NCBI GenBank assembly: GCA_041556555.1
Contig: JBFFIE010000023.1
Location: 1-31,546, forward strand
Direction: 5' to 3'
Source of the DNA: SZUA-592 sp041556555
GTDB taxonomy: Bacteria; Pseudomonadota; Gammaproteobacteria; Eutrophobiales; Eutrophobiaceae
DNA: 31,546 bases
Shown here: piece by piece, positions 17,342 to 25,787 of the stretch
How positions within the stretch are numbered: position 1 is the stretch's first letter
Layout of the letters: the number at the start of each line of letters is the position of its first letter
The notes under the pieces: generated by a model
The model's database searches: none
What the model was told of the DNA's origin: nothing
What the model saw: only the letters and a program-made list of their open reading frames with translations
Translations under genes and position numbers: made by a program

Positions 17342-17345
17342 ATGA
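17316..17345 (+). other. Nine-codon upstream ORF overlapping the fimV start
   Basis: An ATG at 17316 opens a frame encoding MNPIRTLQE, whose TGA stop shares bases with the fimV ATG (ATGA, 17342-17345). Such an overlap permits translational coupling. fimV itself has only CAGGA directly against its ATG, too close for a normal Shine-Dalgarno spacing, so re-initiation could matter. The frame may equally be chance. Confidence 0.25.
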
Positions 17346-20300
17346 GAGCAAGGCTGTTAGTTTATGTATTTCTGGCTCTGGCTCCCGGCCTTGCACAGGC
17401 ACTGGGTCTCGGCAAGTTGCAGCTTGAATCCGCCCTGAATGAACCCTTTGAGGCCAAGATAGGACTGCTCTCGCCCACGGTTGTGGAACTGGACAGCATG
17501 CAGGTGCACCTTGCCGACAGCGAGGCATTTGCCCGGGCCGGTATTCCCCGAGCGATGGTTCTGCAGGAGTTAAATTTTGTCGTCAAGGAAACTGAGCGTG
17601 GCGGCGACTACATCCGGGTATACAGTGTAGAGCCGATACGCGAGCCTTTTCTAAACTTTCTTCTGGAAGTGAGCTGGGACAATGGCCGTCTTTACCGGGA
17701 ATACACCGTCTTGCTGGATCCGCCAATTTATTCCAATGAATTTACCCAGCAACGGCTGAGCAGTCCCACAAGCAGTCAGCGTATGCAAATTTCCGCCCCT
17801 GAGCCCGAGCCCGAACCCCGTGCCATTGAAGACAATCAGGTGGTCTATAATCCGGAATACACACCACCGCCTGCTTCACGGGCAGCCACGCCCCGTCCTC
17901 AGCCAGCACCAACAACCGGAATACGGACTTTTGTGGTAGGAGATCAGTATGGGCCGGTAGTAACCGGCGATACGCTGTGGTCCCTGGCAAAAAACCTGCG
18001 ACCGGACACTTCAGTGAGTATCCAGCAAATGATGTTCGCGATCCTGCGGGCAAACCCGGAAGCCTTTATTAACGGGAACATCAATGGCCTTAAACGTGGT
18101 CAGGTATTGCAGTTACCTGACATGCCAGAGATTCGCTCTCTGGATAAGGCCGAAGCCTTTGCCATGACCAAAAACCAGAACGAACTCTGGGCCGAAGCCC
18201 GTTCTGCAGTAGCCGCCGCTGCACCTGAGCGTCCCAAGGGAGTCAGCGGCCGGGAAACCGCGAAAGTCACCACAGAATCAGAGACAAGGGAAGCACCAAC
18301 AACACCGGAAGCAGCCGAACCAACTGGTGCTGATATGGAAGTTACGGAAGAGGGCCGTCCTGAATTGCGGCTGGTCACACCTGGAGAAGATGGTCAGGCG
18401 GCCGGTGATGGATCTGGTACAGAGTCTCAGCAGTTAAATCGTGAGCTGGTTCTTGCCAGGGAATCCCTGGACGCGTTGACCCAAGAAAATGATGAGTTGC
18501 GGGGTCAGATCGCAGAGACCGACGAGATTATCGATGACATGAAACGCTTGATTGATCTCAAGGAAAATGAACTGGCCATGTTGCAGGAGCAGGTAGCTGC
18601 GGCCGCAGCCGAGGCAGAGGCGCAGGCAGAACCAGAGACGGAGCCTGAAACAAAAGCTGCTGAAGCCCCTGAGGATATGGCCAAAACCGAGCCAGCGAAG
18701 CAAGCACCGGCCACCTCTGGAGAAACTGCAATTGATGAAGGCCCACTCGGCTTTATTTCCGGAGTTCTGGAAAACATCACAATTCCTGAGTGGATGAAAA
18801 ATATTCCCGAGACCCTGAAGGGAATTCCCGCTGTCCTTAAAGATATGCCGGGCCAGATCAGTGGTCTGGTTGAGACCGCAAAATCGTACCTCAATTATGT
18901 GGCTGGTGCAGTCGGTGCCCTATTGTTGCTTGTGTTACTGTCTATCCTCAAAAAACGCCGTGCCAAGGCTGAAGAAAAGGCTGCTGATGAGGCTGCAGCT
19001 GCAATGGATGAACCTGACATAGGTCTCATTGAGGAGGCCGGCAATGAAACGGATGTTGTGGATTCCGAGGCGGATACCTTACTACCGGTTGGTATGGAAG
19101 ATGAAAGCGAGTTGCCAGATGATGATGTCGGATTTGTTGAGGATATCGAAGATGTTTCGGACCAGACCCAGGTTATGTCTCCCGAAGAGAAAACTACGGT
19201 AACAGCGACAGCTGTGCCGGCGGCGGATGAAATTGAAGAAGATCCGCTTGCGGATGTGAACGTATATCTCGCTTATGAGGATTTTGATCAAGCCGAGCAA
19301 GTGGTCAAGCAAGCACTTGAAAAAGAACCTGACAACCTTGATTTTCATACCAAGTTACTTGAAGTCTACTATGCCGCCAACAACAAGAAGGCATATGAAG
19401 AGGCCGCAAAAGTCCTGCATGACAAGGTCGACGGTGAGGGTGATTACTGGACCATGGCCCTTGCCATGTGGCAGGAAATTTCGCCCAATCGGGAATTGTT
19501 TGCTGAACCCGTAGAAGGGGAAGAAGAGGAAGCCCCATCATCCACAGGGGGTGGCGGTATCGTCAATATTGCCGGTGATGGAGAAGCAACCGAGTCCGCC
19601 ATAGATTTTGATCTTGACATGACAACAGCTGCTGATGACACACTGGATTTTGATGCACCGGAAGAAGTTGAAGAAGAAGATATTCTGGATGTCACAGCCG
19701 GAACTGCCGGTGCCACGGGTACCCTGGCAGAAGATGAGGATGAAGACGATATCCTCGACCTTACCTCAGTCCCGGAAGATGGGAGGGATGATAAAGATGC
19801 AATGGCATTCTCCGCTTCTTCAGGTAGTGACAATAGTGAAGGCTTGGAAGCCAGCGACATTTTTGATGTTTCCGGTGGTTCTAGCGAAGAACAATCAATG
19901 GATTTCACTGTCAGCGCTGGAGAAGAGGCAGATACGACGTCCGAGATTCCTTCAGCACTTGATGACCACACACTGGAATTTCCTCTTGACCAACCTGGCA
20001 AGGACAGCAGCATAGATTCCGGGTCTGCGGACGAATCTTCTTTTGATTTTTCACTGGATGATAATGAGAGTCCAGAGAATGAGTCTCCGGAAAACCTGAG
20101 CACACTCAAGCTTGATACAGAAGAAACAGCTGCTGAAGTACCTTCACTGGATATGGACCTGTCGCTGGATGAGAGCGCAGAATCCAGCGAGGAAACCAGT
20201 GGTGTTGATACCAGCAAGCTGGATCTTTCACTGGAAAGCGAAGAGAACGCAGAGTCACGTTCTGCCGATCTTGACCTGTTGGATACCTCTTCTGATTTCG

Positions 20301-20908
20301 ATGAAGACAAGCAGGATTCCGATCTCGAAGATGACATACTGGATGTTTCAAAAAGCAGGCCGGCCGATGAAGATCTTATGAATGTCAGTAGTACCAGTCA
20401 GTATGAGTTGAATGATGACGACGACCTGCTTGATGTTACAGCCACCCGAACTTCCATGGATGTTCCTGAAAGTGAAAATGCAGGAGAAGAAACTTTTGCT
20501 GGCAATGGCTTGGATCTGGATCTGTCACTGGATGAAAGCGCTGAATCAGACCAGGGATCAGAGGCCGCTTCGGATGATTATGATGAACTGGACCTGAGTC
20601 AGACAATGGAAATGCCGAAACGTCCGGGTGAAGCCAAACCCTCAGTGGAACCGGAAGAGGATGACAGTCTGCGCGAAGTAAACCTGGAACTGGAAGATAT
20701 TAATGTCGATGATTCGATTGAGGATAATGAGACCTTCACGGTCAGTTCTGATGATGAGGAACAGGATATCGCATCCCAACTGGATCTGGCCAAGGCCTAT
20801 ATTGAACTGGGTGACATCGACAATGCAAAATCTATTCTGGATGATGTGATCACACAAGGTAACGATGATCAACGGCAACAGGCCGAGGAGTTGCTTGGTC
20901 AAATCTAG
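17342..20908 (+). CDS. fimV: FimV polar hub / pilus assembly protein
   Basis: FimV is an inner-membrane peptidoglycan-binding protein that organises the cell pole and supports type IV pilus assembly and cAMP signalling in Pseudomonas. The 1188-residue protein has a signal peptide (1-20, ending LAQA), the FimV N-terminal domain (21-130, with EPYTVLLDPP-like REYTVLLDPPIYS at 119-131), a LysM domain (about 196-258), a coiled coil (about 364-425), one membrane segment (517-536) followed by KKRR, and a very acidic cytoplasmic half. A TPR-like region lies near 630-700 and the FimV C-terminal motif QLDLAKAYIELGDIDNAKSI near the end. The acidic region repeats short modules of the form DILDVT and LDLSLDES. 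The start is supported by the signal peptide. Confidence 0.94.
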   Translation: MRARLLVYVFLALAPGLAQALGLGKLQLESALNEPFEAKIGLLSPTVVELDSMQVHLADSEAFARAGIPRAMVLQELNFVVKETERGGDYIRVYSVEPIREPFLNFLLEVSWDNGRLYREYTVLLDPPIYSNEFTQQRLSSPTSSQRMQISAPEPEPEPRAIEDNQVVYNPEYTPPPASRAATPRPQPAPTTGIRTFVVGDQYGPVVTGDTLWSLAKNLRPDTSVSIQQMMFAILRANPEAFINGNINGLKRGQVLQLPDMPEIRSLDKAEAFAMTKNQNELWAEARSAVAAAAPERPKGVSGRETAKVTTESETREAPTTPEAAEPTGADMEVTEEGRPELRLVTPGEDGQAAGDGSGTESQQLNRELVLARESLDALTQENDELRGQIAETDEIIDDMKRLIDLKENELAMLQEQVAAAAAEAEAQAEPETEPETKAAEAPEDMAKTEPAKQAPATSGETAIDEGPLGFISGVLENITIPEWMKNIPETLKGIPAVLKDMPGQISGLVETAKSYLNYVAGAVGALLLLVLLSILKKRRAKAEEKAADEAAAAMDEPDIGLIEEAGNETDVVDSEADTLLPVGMEDESELPDDDVGFVEDIEDVSDQTQVMSPEEKTTVTATAVPAADEIEEDPLADVNVYLAYEDFDQAEQVVKQALEKEPDNLDFHTKLLEVYYAANNKKAYEEAAKVLHDKVDGEGDYWTMALAMWQEISPNRELFAEPVEGEEEEAPSSTGGGGIVNIAGDGEATESAIDFDLDMTTAADDTLDFDAPEEVEEEDILDVTAGTAGATGTLAEDEDEDDILDLTSVPEDGRDDKDAMAFSASSGSDNSEGLEASDIFDVSGGSSEEQSMDFTVSAGEEADTTSEIPSALDDHTLEFPLDQPGKDSSIDSGSADESSFDFSLDDNESPENESPENLSTLKLDTEETAAEVPSLDMDLSLDESAESSEETSGVDTSKLDLSLESEENAESRSADLDLLDTSSDFDEDKQDSDLEDDILDVSKSRPADEDLMNVSSTSQYELNDDDDLLDVTATRTSMDVPESENAGEETFAGNGLDLDLSLDESAESDQGSEAASDDYDELDLSQTMEMPKRPGEAKPSVEPEEDDSLREVNLELEDINVDDSIEDNETFTVSSDDEEQDIASQLDLAKAYIELGDIDNAKSILDDVITQGNDDQRQQAEELLGQI

Positions 20909-20980
20909 AGAGTCATCGGTCTACAGACCTGACCACGTTTCTTCCTGTTACTCACTTCTTTCCGGCATCTCTACTTATCT

Positions 20981-21766
20981 ATGAAAATAGCGATTGGTCT
21001 GGAATATTCCGGTGCAGCTTACTTTGGCTGGCAAACACAACCTCACGCTACCTCAATCCAGTCAATTGTGGAAACAGCCTTGTCAGAAGTTGCCGATGAG
21101 CCGGTTTCGGTTATTTGTGCCGGCCGAACCGACGCCGGTGTGCACGCCCTGCAACAAGTCATCCACCTGGAAAGCGGCAAGCAACGTGAAGCAAAGGCCT
21201 GGGTTTTTGGTGGCAATGTACACTTGCCCATGGACATCAGCCTGTTATGGGCAAAACCCGTTAGTGATGAGTTTCACGCACGGTTTTCAGCGACCGGGCG
21301 GCGCTACCAATACCTGATATTGAACCGTCCAACCAGACCCGGGATTCTCGGCAAATTGATTACCTGGGAATATCGCCCACTGGATGTTGAATTGATGAAT
21401 ACGGCGGCTGCCTGCCTGATCGGTGAACATGATTTCAGTTCCTTTCGCGATAGCCAATGTCAGGCAAAGAGCCCAGTGCGGACTGTGAAAAGGCTGGAAA
21501 TCAGGCGAATGAATGACTGTATTGTCCTGGATATCGAGGCCAATGCTTTTTTACACCACATGGTACGAAACATAGCCGGCGTCTTGATGGCTATTGGCGC
21601 TGGCAAGGAACCCGTGACCTGGGCGCAACAGGTACTCGAAAGCCGGGATCGACGTCTTGGTGGAGTCACCGCACCCCCTGACGGTCTGTATCTGAAGAGC
21701 ATTGAATACCCCGAGCATTTCGGAATTCCGAGCCAGGGTGGTCCAGACTGGCCTGTCATGCTGTAG
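20981..21766 (+). CDS. truA: tRNA pseudouridine(38-40) synthase TruA
   Basis: TruA isomerises uridines 38-40 in the anticodon stem of many tRNAs. The 261-residue protein begins MKIAIGLEYSGAAYFGWQTQ, the family's opening, and contains the catalytic aspartate D51 in CAGRTDAGVHA. Other TruA segments include the RYQYLILNRPTRPG strand and FLHHMVRNIAGVLMAIG. No clear ribosome binding site precedes the ATG, and the 72-base spacer after fimV is pyrimidine-rich. Position between fimV and trpF is conserved in Pseudomonas-like genomes. Confidence 0.96.
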   Translation: MKIAIGLEYSGAAYFGWQTQPHATSIQSIVETALSEVADEPVSVICAGRTDAGVHALQQVIHLESGKQREAKAWVFGGNVHLPMDISLLWAKPVSDEFHARFSATGRRYQYLILNRPTRPGILGKLITWEYRPLDVELMNTAAACLIGEHDFSSFRDSQCQAKSPVRTVKRLEIRRMNDCIVLDIEANAFLHHMVRNIAGVLMAIGAGKEPVTWAQQVLESRDRRLGGVTAPPDGLYLKSIEYPEHFGIPSQGGPDWPVML

Positions 21767-21786
21767 ATGGTAACATCGATGAGCTA

Positions 21787-21796
21787 ATCAGCTGAT
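21787..21796. repeat. Ten-base palindrome in the truA-trpF spacer
   Basis: ATCAGCTGAT is a perfect 10-base palindrome in the 64-base spacer before trpF. A related half-site, CAGCTGAT, occurs in the accD-folC spacer at 25745-25752. It could be an operator or a small hairpin; no known consensus is matched. Confidence 0.25.
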
Positions 21797-21830
21797 AAGA
21801 GATAATTACGGATATTGATCGGAGACAAGT

Positions 21831-22466
21831 TTGGTACACACTCAGCAAGAGAGAGTACGGGTCAAGATTTGCGGCATTACTCGCATGGAGGACGCATTGG
21901 CAGCTGTCGATGCAGGCGCGGATGCACTGGGTTTCGTGTTTTATCCTGACAGCCCGCGCGCTATTTCAGCCAGTACAGCTGCCGATATTTGCAAGCGACT
22001 GCCTCCTTTTGTATGCAGGGTGGGACTGTTCGTCAATTCGGAGCGGGACAAGATCATCGAGATCCTGGAAGAGGTTACGCTTGATATGTTGCAGTTCCAT
22101 GGAGATGAACCCCCGGACCACTGCAACGGCTATTCCAAACCCTACATCAAGGCAGTTAGAATGCACGATAATGTCAATCTGGTGGCTGAAGCCAAACGCT
22201 TTAACCAGGCTTCTGCCTTGCTCCTCGACGCCTTCGTCAAGGGTATTTACGGTGGCACTGGCCGCGCCTTTGACTGGACTGAGGCTGCCCGGGATATTGG
22301 AAAACCTGTCATCCTTGCAGGCGGACTGACAGCAGATAACGTCGTCACAGCGATAAAACAGGCCAGGCCGTATGCAGTTGATGTGAGCGGTGGTGTAGAA
22401 TCTGGCAAGGGCATCAAGGATGCAGGCAAAATTGTAGAATTTATTCGCGAGGTTAGAAATGCGTAA
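21831..22466 (+). CDS. trpF: Phosphoribosylanthranilate isomerase
   Basis: TrpF isomerises phosphoribosylanthranilate to CdRP in tryptophan synthesis. The 211-residue protein is a monofunctional TIM barrel with VKICGITRMEDA (catalytic C14), DMLQFHGDE, LLLDAFVKGIYGGTGRAFDW containing the catalytic aspartate, LAGGL and the phosphate loop VDVSGGVESGKGIKD. The start is TTG; it is supported by GGAG at 21821-21824 with 6-base spacing and by the distance to the first barrel strand. The 3' end overlaps trpB by 8 bases, indicating cotranscription and coupling. Confidence 0.96.
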   Translation: MVHTQQERVRVKICGITRMEDALAAVDAGADALGFVFYPDSPRAISASTAADICKRLPPFVCRVGLFVNSERDKIIEILEEVTLDMLQFHGDEPPDHCNGYSKPYIKAVRMHDNVNLVAEAKRFNQASALLLDAFVKGIYGGTGRAFDWTEAARDIGKPVILAGGLTADNVVTAIKQARPYAVDVSGGVESGKGIKDAGKIVEFIREVRNA

Positions 22467-23703
22467 TACCAGCAGTACAGCAACCACCAGTTCGGCAGAT
22501 AACGGCAATCAGATTGCCCTGCCGGATGCCAGGGGGCATTTTGGACCATACGGTGGCCGGTTTGTTGCGGAGACACTGATGGGCCCGCTTGAGGAGCTCA
22601 CCGAGGCCTATGAAAAATACCTCAAAGATCCTGAGTTTAATGCCGAGCTGGAATATGAACTCAAGCACTACGTAGGCCGGCCTTCACCTCTATACCACGC
22701 CAGGCGATGGTCGGAAAAGCTGGGTGGAGCGCAAATTTACCTCAAGCGTGAAGACCTGAACCATACCGGTGCCCACAAAATAAATAACACGGTGGGTCAG
22801 GCCTTGCTGGCGCGGCGCATGGGCAAGACCCGGATAATTGCCGAGACTGGTGCCGGCCAACATGGTGTAGCCAGTGCTACAGTTGCCGCGCGGCTGGGTC
22901 TTGAATGCATTGTTTATATGGGATCTGAGGACATCAAGCGGCAGTCGACAAATGTATTCCGGATGAAATTACTCGGTGCCACGGTGGTGGCCGTAGAAGC
23001 AGGCTCAAAGACACTCAAGGATGCCTTGAATGAGGCAATGCGTGACTGGGTGACCAATGTTGATAATACCTTTTATATCATTGGTACCGTTGCAGGTCCC
23101 CATCCATATCCAGCGATGGTACGTGATTTCCAAGCCGTGATCGGGCGAGAGGCCCGTGAGCAGTGTCTGGAAATGACAGGAAAACTGCCTGACGCACTGG
23201 TGGCCTGTGTTGGTGGTGGATCAAATGCCATCGGCCTGTTTTATCCCTTTATAAATGATAAATCAGTCCGGCTCTATGGTGTCGAAGCAGGTGGAGAAGG
23301 TCTCGAAACCGGTCACCATGCCGCACCGCTCAACGCGGGCAGTCCCGGAGTACTGCACGGTAATCGTACCTATCTAATGGAAGACGAGGACGGACAAATA
23401 ATTGAAACACATTCGATATCAGCCGGACTCGATTATCCGGGCGTCGGTCCGGAACATGCCTGGTTGAAAGACAGTGGCCGCGCGACCTATGTTGCGATCA
23501 ATGATGATGAGGCGTTGGCAGCGTTTCATAACCTGACCCGGACTGAAGGTATTATGCCGGCACTGGAGTCCAGTCATGCGCTGGCCTACGTGGATAAGCT
23601 GGCACCGGATATGTCAAGGGATGAAATAATTGTGATTAATCTGTCAGGTCGAGGAGACAAGGATATACAGACAGTTGCCGCACTGAAGGGGATAACCCTC
23701 TGA
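22459..23703 (+). CDS. trpB: Tryptophan synthase beta chain
   Basis: TrpB joins indole, delivered through a tunnel from TrpA, with serine to form tryptophan. The 414-residue PLP enzyme has the Schiff-base lysine K107 in NHTGAHKINNTVGQ, the substrate acid in AETGAGQHGVASA and the phosphate-binding glycine loop in VACVGGGSNAIGLF. The N-terminus carries about 20 extra polar residues before LPDARGHFGPYGG, which is common in the family. A small HTH-like gene starts 3 bases after its stop, placing an unexpected reading frame between trpB and trpA. Confidence 0.98.
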   Translation: MRNTSSTATTSSADNGNQIALPDARGHFGPYGGRFVAETLMGPLEELTEAYEKYLKDPEFNAELEYELKHYVGRPSPLYHARRWSEKLGGAQIYLKREDLNHTGAHKINNTVGQALLARRMGKTRIIAETGAGQHGVASATVAARLGLECIVYMGSEDIKRQSTNVFRMKLLGATVVAVEAGSKTLKDALNEAMRDWVTNVDNTFYIIGTVAGPHPYPAMVRDFQAVIGREAREQCLEMTGKLPDALVACVGGGSNAIGLFYPFINDKSVRLYGVEAGGEGLETGHHAAPLNAGSPGVLHGNRTYLMEDEDGQIIETHSISAGLDYPGVGPEHAWLKDSGRATYVAINDDEALAAFHNLTRTEGIMPALESSHALAYVDKLAPDMSRDEIIVINLSGRGDKDIQTVAALKGITL

Positions 23704-23706
23704 GCC

Positions 23707-23916
23707 ATGAATAACAGAGACAAGCTGATATCGATTATCTCTGATAACGGACTTGAAAGAAGAGACATTGCTGAACTGGTAAAGGTTAAACTGGATATAG
23801 TTGATCGCTGGCTGGCGTCGCATGAATCAAAACATCATGAAGAAGTTCCCGATATGGCCATTGAGCTACTGGAATTAAAAATGGCTTTAAGGAAAAAAAA
23901 GGCAAAAAGAAAATAG
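23707..23916 (+). CDS. Small HTH-like protein of unknown function between trpB and trpA
   Basis: This 69-residue protein starts 3 bases after trpB. Its pattern suggests a Cro/CI-type helix-turn-helix: a first helix RDKLISIISDNG, then ERRDIAELVKV followed by KLDIVDRWLAS, and a later helix PDMAIELLELKMAL. It ends in a very basic tail, RKKKAKRK, encoded in part by a run of eight A (23893-23900). Small HTH proteins of this form bind DNA, so a role in local or phage-like regulation is possible but not shown. I do not recognise it as a named gene. The trp genes on both sides run the same way, so it is probably cotranscribed with trpB. Confidence 0.65.
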   Translation: MNNRDKLISIISDNGLERRDIAELVKVKLDIVDRWLASHESKHHEEVPDMAIELLELKMALRKKKAKRK

Positions 23917-24011
23917 ATATTGTTATCAATACATTCTTTTCTTCATAACCCTTGCTTTAAACCTAAACCTGTCAATTTACTATATATTCAATACGGGATT
24001 TTTTGACTATT

Positions 24012-24818
24012 ATGGGCCGTATTAAAGATTGTTTTGAAAACCTGAAAGCTGGAAATAAAAAGGCGCTTATTCCCTTTATCACAGCAGGTGATCCGTCGCC
24101 GGATATTACCTTGCCTCTGTTAAATACTCTGGTTGAAAATGGTGCGGATATTATTGAACTGGGCGTACCATTTTCTGATCCCATGGCCGACGGACCGGTC
24201 ATCCAACGTTCAACCGAGCGAGCCCTGAAACACAAGATTGGGCTGCATAACGTACTGGGTATGGTCAGGGAATTCAGGAAAACCGATCAGAAAACCCCGA
24301 TAATATTGATGGGCTATCTCAATCCGGTAGAAATTATGGGTTATGACAGGTTCGCAAAAGAAGCCAATGAAGCCGGCGTTGATGGGGTATTGCTGGTTGA
24401 CATGCCTCCCGAGGAATCGGACGCACTACAGGCAGAACTGAAAAAGTATGGAATTGACCAGGTATTTCTGCTTTCACCAACGACCAGTGACAAGCGTCTG
24501 GATGTAGTTTGTGCAAAAGCCAGCGGCTTTCTTTATTATGTATCTTTAAAAGGCGTTACTGGCAGTAATCAACTGAATATCAGTGACGTCTCGGAAAAGA
24601 TTGGCCATATAAGACGCAAGACTGAATTACCAATCGGGGTTGGATTTGGCATTAAAGATGCCGAGTCGGCAAAATCTGTATCCGCTTTCAGTGATGCAGT
24701 AATTGTAGGCAGTAGTCTTGTCAGCCTGATTGCGGATTTGACAGACAAGAAAGATGAAATGCTTGTTGAAGCCGGAAAATTCATTTCCGGCCTGAGAACT
24801 GCACTAAATGTTTCCTGA
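24012..24818 (+). CDS. trpA: Tryptophan synthase alpha chain
   Basis: TrpA cleaves indole-3-glycerol phosphate to indole and glyceraldehyde-3-phosphate and passes indole to TrpB. The 268-residue TIM barrel has catalytic E49 and D60 in IIELGVPFSDPMADGP. These numbers equal the E. coli ones when the ATG at 24012 is used, so I prefer it to the in-frame TTG at 24003. GGGA at 23995-23998 is 4 bases from the TTG and 13 from the ATG, so the ribosome binding site does not settle the matter. Further motifs are GVDGVLLVDMPPEES, YYVSLKGVTG and the phosphate loop GVGFGIKDAESA. The gene is separated from the small HTH gene by an AT-rich 95-base spacer. Confidence 0.96.
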   Translation: MGRIKDCFENLKAGNKKALIPFITAGDPSPDITLPLLNTLVENGADIIELGVPFSDPMADGPVIQRSTERALKHKIGLHNVLGMVREFRKTDQKTPIILMGYLNPVEIMGYDRFAKEANEAGVDGVLLVDMPPEESDALQAELKKYGIDQVFLLSPTTSDKRLDVVCAKASGFLYYVSLKGVTGSNQLNISDVSEKIGHIRRKTELPIGVGFGIKDAESAKSVSAFSDAVIVGSSLVSLIADLTDKKDEMLVEAGKFISGLRTALNVS

Positions 24819-24852
24819 GGAAAAATTCTAATTAGAGATGTATTGATAAATA

Positions 24853-25713
24853 ATGAGCTGGTTTCGAAAATTAATCCCGTCAAGAATTCAGACAAATGGC
24901 ACATCAAGACGATCGGTACCTGAAGGTGTCTGGACCAAGTGTGTAAAATGTAATGCTGTCCTATATCGCGCCGAACTGGAAAGAAACCTGGAAGTTTGTC
25001 CCAAGTGTAATCATCATATGCGTATCTCTGCCAGAAACAGGCTGGAGCAATTCCTTGATGAAGAGCCACTGGTAGAGATTGGCACCGATATCCGGCCAGT
25101 AGACAGGCTTCGCTTCCGGGATTCAAAAAAATACAAGGATCGTCTGGCCCAGGCACAGAAGAAAACGGGTGAGGCTGATGCCTTAGTCGCATTTATGGGC
25201 CAGTTAAAAGGCATTCCTCTGGTTGCCTGTGCCTTTGAATTCGATTTCATGGGGGGGTCAATGGGCTCGGTTGTCGGTGAAAAATTCGCCAAGGCCGTGG
25301 ATACCGCAGTGCAATACAATGTCTCACTGGTCTGTTTCTCTGCGAGTGGCGGCGCGAGGATGCAGGAAGCACTAATGTCTCTGATGCAAATGGCAAAAAC
25401 CAGTGCCGCCCTAGGTACCCTGGCCAGATATAAATTGCCCTATATATCAGTCATGACCGACCCGACAATGGGCGGTGTATCCGCCAGTCTGGCGACCCTG
25501 GGTGATATTAATATTGCTGAACCCGGTGCCTTGATTGGGTTTGCCGGTCCTCGGGTGATTGAACAAACTGTGCGAGAAACCCTGCCTGAGGGCTTTCAGC
25601 GCAGTGAATTTCTTCTCGAGCACGGCAATATAGACATGATTGTTGACCGCCGGGAATTGCGGGACCGGATCGCCGGGTTGCTGGCAAAATTGATTCACCA
25701 CCAGGCTACTTAA
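24853..25713 (+). CDS. accD: Acetyl-CoA carboxylase carboxyltransferase beta subunit
   Basis: AccD with AccA transfers the carboxyl group from biotin to acetyl-CoA, the committed step of fatty-acid synthesis. The 286-residue protein has the N-terminal four-cysteine zinc ribbon (C30, C33, C49, C52) and a crotonase-like carboxyltransferase domain with FDFMGGSMGSVVGEK, SASGGARMQEA, TDPTMGGVSAS and GFAGPRVIEQTVRE. The start is ATG at 24853, giving MSWFRKLIPSRI, typical of the family. The order trp-accD-folC is conserved in many gammaproteobacteria. Confidence 0.97.
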   Translation: MSWFRKLIPSRIQTNGTSRRSVPEGVWTKCVKCNAVLYRAELERNLEVCPKCNHHMRISARNRLEQFLDEEPLVEIGTDIRPVDRLRFRDSKKYKDRLAQAQKKTGEADALVAFMGQLKGIPLVACAFEFDFMGGSMGSVVGEKFAKAVDTAVQYNVSLVCFSASGGARMQEALMSLMQMAKTSAALGTLARYKLPYISVMTDPTMGGVSASLATLGDINIAEPGALIGFAGPRVIEQTVRETLPEGFQRSEFLLEHGNIDMIVDRRELRDRIAGLLAKLIHHQAT

Positions 25714-25722
25714 TCTTATAAT
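25694..25722 (+). promoter_or_regulatory. Candidate promoter for folC and following genes
   Basis: TTCACC (25694-25699) and a perfect TATAAT (25717-25722) are separated by 17 bases, the optimum for sigma-70. The -35 box matches four of six consensus bases. The element overlaps the end of accD and would produce a folC leader of about 60 bases. This leader contains an imperfect hairpin (25732-25752). Confidence 0.4.
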
Positions 25723-25787
25723 CTACATCTCATCTGCTGTTATCCAGCTGATAGATTCATTCAATAACAAGGTATGCACCCCGGGAA

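Noticed and set aside
19444..20337. A 297-codon open frame on the minus strand, serine-rich
   Set aside because: It lies antisense to the acidic region of fimV. GAA/GAT-rich codons read in reverse give TTC/TCA/TCC/ATC-type codons, so a long serine-rich frame is expected by composition. It has no ribosome binding site and no recognisable domain.
24003..24011. TTG at 24003 as the trpA start
   Set aside because: The ATG at 24012 puts the catalytic residues at E49 and D60, identical to E. coli. The TTG has slightly better ribosome-binding spacing, so it is not fully excluded.
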